Shown in pieces: positions 61,188-64,000 of a stretch of 64,000 bases of DNA. The stretch is from CAZFLM01 sp964519955 (GTDB lineage Bacteria; Armatimonadota; Chthonomonadetes; Chthonomonadales; CAJBBX01). A program made the position numbers and the translations under genes. The stretch lies in contig CAZFLM010000001.1 of the NCBI GenBank assembly GCA_964519955.1, positions 62,001 to 126,000 on the forward strand. Direction: 5' to 3'. Each line of letters starts with the position of its first letter. Positions within the stretch are counted from its first letter, which is position 1. Below the pieces are notes generated by a model that was given only the letters and a program-made list of their open reading frames with translations, did not search any database and was not told the origin of the DNA.

Positions 61188-61199
61188 CGCTGTGGCTCG

Positions 61200-62321
61200 C
61201 TAGCCGCCTTCATCGCCGCGGCTCAGGAGATCCGCCAGGTCGCCTTTGAGCCCCAGTTCCACCGCGGGCCGCAGACGGGGGGGCTCCAGATGGCTCGCCC
61301 GATCGAGCAGCAGGACGTTCTCGTTCGAGAACCTGCGGATGGTCTCGGCGTTGTGGGATGTGGCGATGAACTGGCCACCATCGCGAAGACGCCTGCGGAG
61401 CGACATCACCAGGTGGCCGACCTCAGCGATGCCCACGTAGTTGTCGGGCTCGTCCCAGAGGCACACAGGGGGGCTGACGGCTTCGCAGATGGCTGCGACC
61501 AAGGCGGCAATCGCCACACACTTCTCGCCGTCGGAGAGATCGCCGTAGGGCACGGTCAGCCGGCCGCCGTTGCCTCCATAGAGGAACTCAAGGCTCCGGG
61601 CCTCGGCGCCAACAGCACGGTTCTGCACGGACTGCAGATCGGGTGAGATAGCCTGCAGATAGGCATGAAAAGGAGTGTACGCCGCGGGATATTGCGACGT
61701 CACCTCGCGGAACCAGGCGGCGAAGTTCTCGCACGTCCGGTCGGGCGATAGCGTGCCAACCGTCGACTCGCCGCCAATTCGCGATGGCACTGGCTCGAGC
61801 ACGAGTAGCTCCCGCAGCCATCTGCGGAACTCCGCGAGCGGATGCTCCGGAGAAGGCTCCTGAATAGTCGGCAGGGCCACCTGATGCCAGTCGATCGGGA
61901 ACGAGGTCTGCTTGCCCAACCCCCTTGTCAACGTGACCTCGGCGAGCGTTCGCCTGTACACTTCGACGCCATCTGCTGTCAGGCTCTCGTCGGCGACGCG
62001 GAGTTCCCGAAAGCCCGCAGGCAGCTCAAGGGCGAGCGAGTACACCGCCCTGATGCCGCTCCGCAGGCTCGCATCGACCTCGATGCGCATCAGCCTGTCC
62101 GGCTCCTGGCTGGCGCCCAGCGTGGAGAGGTCGCGGACCGGCACCAGGGTACCGACGCGGGTCACACCGAGTCCAATGTCGCGAAGCAAGCTCACCGCAC
62201 GGAGCACTGTGGTCTTGCCAGTGCCGTTGCGCCCTACCAGCAGAGCATTGGAGCGCTCCGCAAGCGGCATCTCGAAGTTCACCAGGCACCGGTAGTTGTG
62301 TACGTATAGGCGGCGTATCAT
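61200..62321 (-). CDS. SMC/ABC-like AAA ATPase (OLD/RecF-type)
   Basis: A protein of 373 residues. Walker A GRNGTGKT is at 30-37 directly after the RecF-like start MIRRLYVHNYRCLVNFEMPL. The ABC signature LSDGEK is at 262-267, Walker B VCLWDEPDN with D290/E291, and the switch His323 in ATSHNAE. The insert between is too short for a coiled coil, as in the AAA_15/AAA_21 group. No nuclease domain is fused, but a TOPRIM-like gene follows. It probably senses DNA or phage protein and controls its partner. Translation seems to start from a nearly leaderless transcript. Confidence 0.85.
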   Translation of the reverse strand: MIRRLYVHNYRCLVNFEMPLAERSNALLVGRNGTGKTTVLRAVSLLRDIGLGVTRVGTLVPVRDLSTLGASQEPDRLMRIEVDASLRSGIRAVYSLALELPAGFRELRVADESLTADGVEVYRRTLAEVTLTRGLGKQTSFPIDWHQVALPTIQEPSPEHPLAEFRRWLRELLVLEPVPSRIGGESTVGTLSPDRTCENFAAWFREVTSQYPAAYTPFHAYLQAISPDLQSVQNRAVGAEARSLEFLYGGNGGRLTVPYGDLSDGEKCVAIAALVAAICEAVSPPVCLWDEPDNYVGIAEVGHLVMSLRRRLRDGGQFIATSHNAETIRRFSNENVLLLDRASHLEPPRLRPAVELGLKGDLADLLSRGDEGG

Positions 62322-62327
62322 GGGCGC

Positions 62328-62333
62328 ATTATA
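62328..62333 (-). promoter_or_regulatory. TATAAT -10 box immediately upstream of the ATPase start
   Basis: A perfect TATAAT on the minus strand ends six bases before ATG 62321, so the expected transcript starts at or next to the AUG. No -35 of comparable quality is seen, and no ribosome site fits between. Confidence 0.5.
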
Positions 62334-62394
62334 CCTTCCCTATCGGTAGACAGGCGATACAGACGATGCGCGCGCAGCAGGACGTCCCACCCCC

Positions 62395-64000
62395 CTACTC
62401 CCACTCGATCGTCCCCGGCGGCTTGCTCGTCACGTCGTAGGCGACCAGCGCGATGGAGGGGAACGCCAGGATGGCGGCGGCCACCTCGTCCAGCATCTCG
62501 CGCGGCAGGCACGCGGGCGCGGCGGTCATGCCCCGCTCGGTGCGGATCGGGCGGATGATGCAGCACTCGGTCCCGCGCCCGTCAACCGCCAGCGGCACGA
62601 GCACGACCGGGCACTGCCACACTTCGCGGTACAGGTCGTGCCGGTGCAGGGCCTCCGTGACGATGTGGTCGACCTCGCGCAGCAGGTCCAGCCGGTCGCG
62701 CGTCACCGTGGCCGCCAGCACCTCGAAGCGCTCGGGTAGGGGGCCGGCAAGTGACCAGACGCAGCGGTTGATGCCGCGCACCGACTTGAAGAGCGTGCCG
62801 GCGGCCTCCTCCAGCGCGTCCCAACTCGCCTCGCCGTGCAGCAGCACGGGGCTCTCGTAGGAGCGCAGGTCGGCCTTCACTCCCACCGACCGCAGCGGCA
62901 GCGCCTTCCCGCGCAGTCCGAACGGCTTCAGCAGCGACTCCGCCTCCGCCTCGATCTGCCTCAGCCCCTCCGCGCTCACCGGAGGAATGCCATTCGAGCA
63001 GAGCAGGCGCACGCCCAGCCCCGGCCCGGGGAACGGGTGCCGCCAGATCAGGTCGGCGGGCACGCCCAGCTTCTCACCCAGCTCGCGGACCTCCACCTTG
63101 TACAGGTCGGCCAGCGGCTCCACCACCTTGCCCGCGGCGATCATCTCCTCGATGATGGGCACGCGGTTGTGGTGGGTCTTGATGGTGTCCGCCCGCTTGG
63201 TCCCGCCGGTCTCGATGGTGTCCGGGTAGATGGTCCCCTGGCCCAGCAGGTGATTGCCCATGTGCAGCCGGCGCGCCTCGCGCTCGAACACGTGGATGAA
63301 CGTGTCGCCGATCGCCTTGCGCTTCTTCTCGGGGTCCACCAGCCCGTCCAGTGCCTCGAGGAAGTCGGCGCTCGCATCGACGAACTGCAGGTGCTCGCCC
63401 ATGCCGAGGTCGCCCAGCGTCTGCAGCACGTGCGCGCTCTCGTCCTTGCGCATCAGCCCGTTGTCGATGTGCAGCAGGTGCAACTGCTCCGGCGCGAGGG
63501 CCTTGCGGAAGAGGCAGGCCGCCACGGTCGAGTCGACGCCGCCGGATGCCAGGAGGAAGACGGAGCGCGAGCCGACCTGCCGTCGCACCTTCTCGATCTG
63601 CTCGTCGAGGTAGTGCTCCATCGTCCAGGAGGGCGCGCAGCCGCAGATGTCCAGCACGAAGTTGCCGATCATCTCGTCGCCATGGACGGTGTCGTCGACC
63701 TCGGGATGGTACTGGAACCCGTAGCGCCGCAGCTTGTCCGACGCGATCGCGGCGTAGCGGTGCGGCTGGCCGTTCTCGCCGAGGATGGAGTAGCCCAACT
63801 CGACGAAGTCCGGCCCGATCGCCACGACGGAGTCGAAGTGGCTCATCCACACCTGCTCGACCGGCGCCATCCCCCTGAAGAGCGCGTGCTCCTGGAGGAT
63901 GTGCAGGTCGGCGCGGCCCCACTCCTGCGCGCCGTGGCTCACGTCGCCGCCGTAGTGCTTGGCGATCTCCTGGTGGCCGAAGCAGAACCCGAGGATGGGA
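62395..64000 (-). CDS. guaA: GMP synthase (glutamine-hydrolysing), 5' end beyond window
   Basis: The gene is cut by the right edge; about 535 codons remain. It makes GMP from XMP, ATP and glutamine. Visible glutaminase residues are the nucleophile Cys in GFCFGHQE and His/Glu in FQYHPEVDDTVHG. The ATP pyrophosphatase P-loop is SGGVDST. The C-terminal dimerisation part ends in the canonical GTIEWE. The nucleophile motif (GFCFGHQ instead of the common GICYGMQ) and the TIETGGTKRADTIKTHHNRV segment mark a less common bacterial subtype. It lies downstream of nothing related in the window; the ATPase gene starts 73 bp beyond its stop. Confidence 0.95.
   Translation of the reverse strand, partial: PILGFCFGHQEIAKHYGGDVSHGAQEWGRADLHILQEHALFRGMAPVEQVWMSHFDSVVAIGPDFVELGYSILGENGQPHRYAAIASDKLRRYGFQYHPEVDDTVHGDEMIGNFVLDICGCAPSWTMEHYLDEQIEKVRRQVGSRSVFLLASGGVDSTVAACLFRKALAPEQLHLLHIDNGLMRKDESAHVLQTLGDLGMGEHLQFVDASADFLEALDGLVDPEKKRKAIGDTFIHVFEREARRLHMGNHLLGQGTIYPDTIETGGTKRADTIKTHHNRVPIIEEMIAAGKVVEPLADLYKVEVRELGEKLGVPADLIWRHPFPGPGLGVRLLCSNGIPPVSAEGLRQIEAEAESLLKPFGLRGKALPLRSVGVKADLRSYESPVLLHGEASWDALEEAAGTLFKSVRGINRCVWSLAGPLPERFEVLAATVTRDRLDLLREVDHIVTEALHRHDLYREVWQCPVVLVPLAVDGRGTECCIIRPIRTERGMTAAPACLPREMLDEVAAAILAFPSIALVAYDVTSKPPGTIEWE

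Overview
The window is very GC-rich, densely coded bacterial chromosome. The mix of genes suggests Armatimonadota or a relative in the planctomycete/verrucomicrobial sphere: many secreted glycoside-hydrolase-like proteins, a PEP-CTERM protein, and a DUF1549/DUF1553 plus DUF1501 plus PPC-domain cluster. No rRNA or tRNA gene was found, so the phylum is inference. Housekeeping genes are few: recQ, and guaA cut by the right edge.

Layout. 1-5.5 kb: a truncated secreted propeller-like gene, a BTAD/NB-ARC/TPR regulator and an eight-repeat protein. 5.5-19.5 kb (minus strand): a run resembling an operon, made of a DUF1549/DUF1553 protein, a DUF1501 protein, a WD40 protein, a PPC protein, a small membrane protein and a giant GH2-like protein. 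An IS4-family element splits the first two. 19.6-24.6 kb: a GH42-like and a DUF4838 protein. 24.8-28.3 kb: one large TIR-WD40-GTPase-zinc ribbon-DUF4365 protein, probably an immunity gene, standing alone among carbohydrate genes. 28.4-40.4 kb: a GxGYxYP protein, a lipoprotein, a cupin/oxidoreductase pair, a sialidase-like protein, a PEP-CTERM protein, an oligogalacturonide-lyase-like protein and a fucose-isomerase-like protein. 40.5-45.5 kb: recQ, then a fic gene bracketed by a 132-bp duplication of the recQ 3' end, then a URO-D-like gene in a repeat-rich patch that carries two copies of an 81-bp palindromic element. 45.5-52.6 kb: a GH42-like protein, an (alpha/alpha)6-barrel glycosidase, an esterase and a stand-alone SecD head domain. 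52.9-56.8 kb: a RelE-type toxin-antitoxin pair with a frameshifted toxin, a DUF1080 protein, a methyltransferase and a three-gene nucleotidyltransferase cassette. 56.8-60.6 kb: GH123-like and GH51/39-like proteins. 60.7-62.3 kb: an SMC-like ATPase plus a small TOPRIM-like protein. 62.4-64 kb: guaA.

How it fits together. Most genes encode exported enzymes for plant- or glycan-derived carbohydrates, with cytoplasmic partners (isomerase, oxidoreductase, cupin, oligouronide lyase). Yet the window holds no SusC/SusD pair and no ABC transporter, so uptake must be encoded elsewhere. Scattered between them are single genes or small cassettes typical of defence or addiction: TIR-DUF4365, Fic, RelE/antitoxin, AbiEii-like NTase, ATPase/TOPRIM. 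Intergenic spaces carry several dispersed palindromic repeats. The observations most worth following are the TIR-WD40-GTPase-DUF4365 protein, the recQ/fic insertion, the 81-bp element that supplies the stop codons of its neighbours, and the hairpin that may shield the transposase from read-through transcription.
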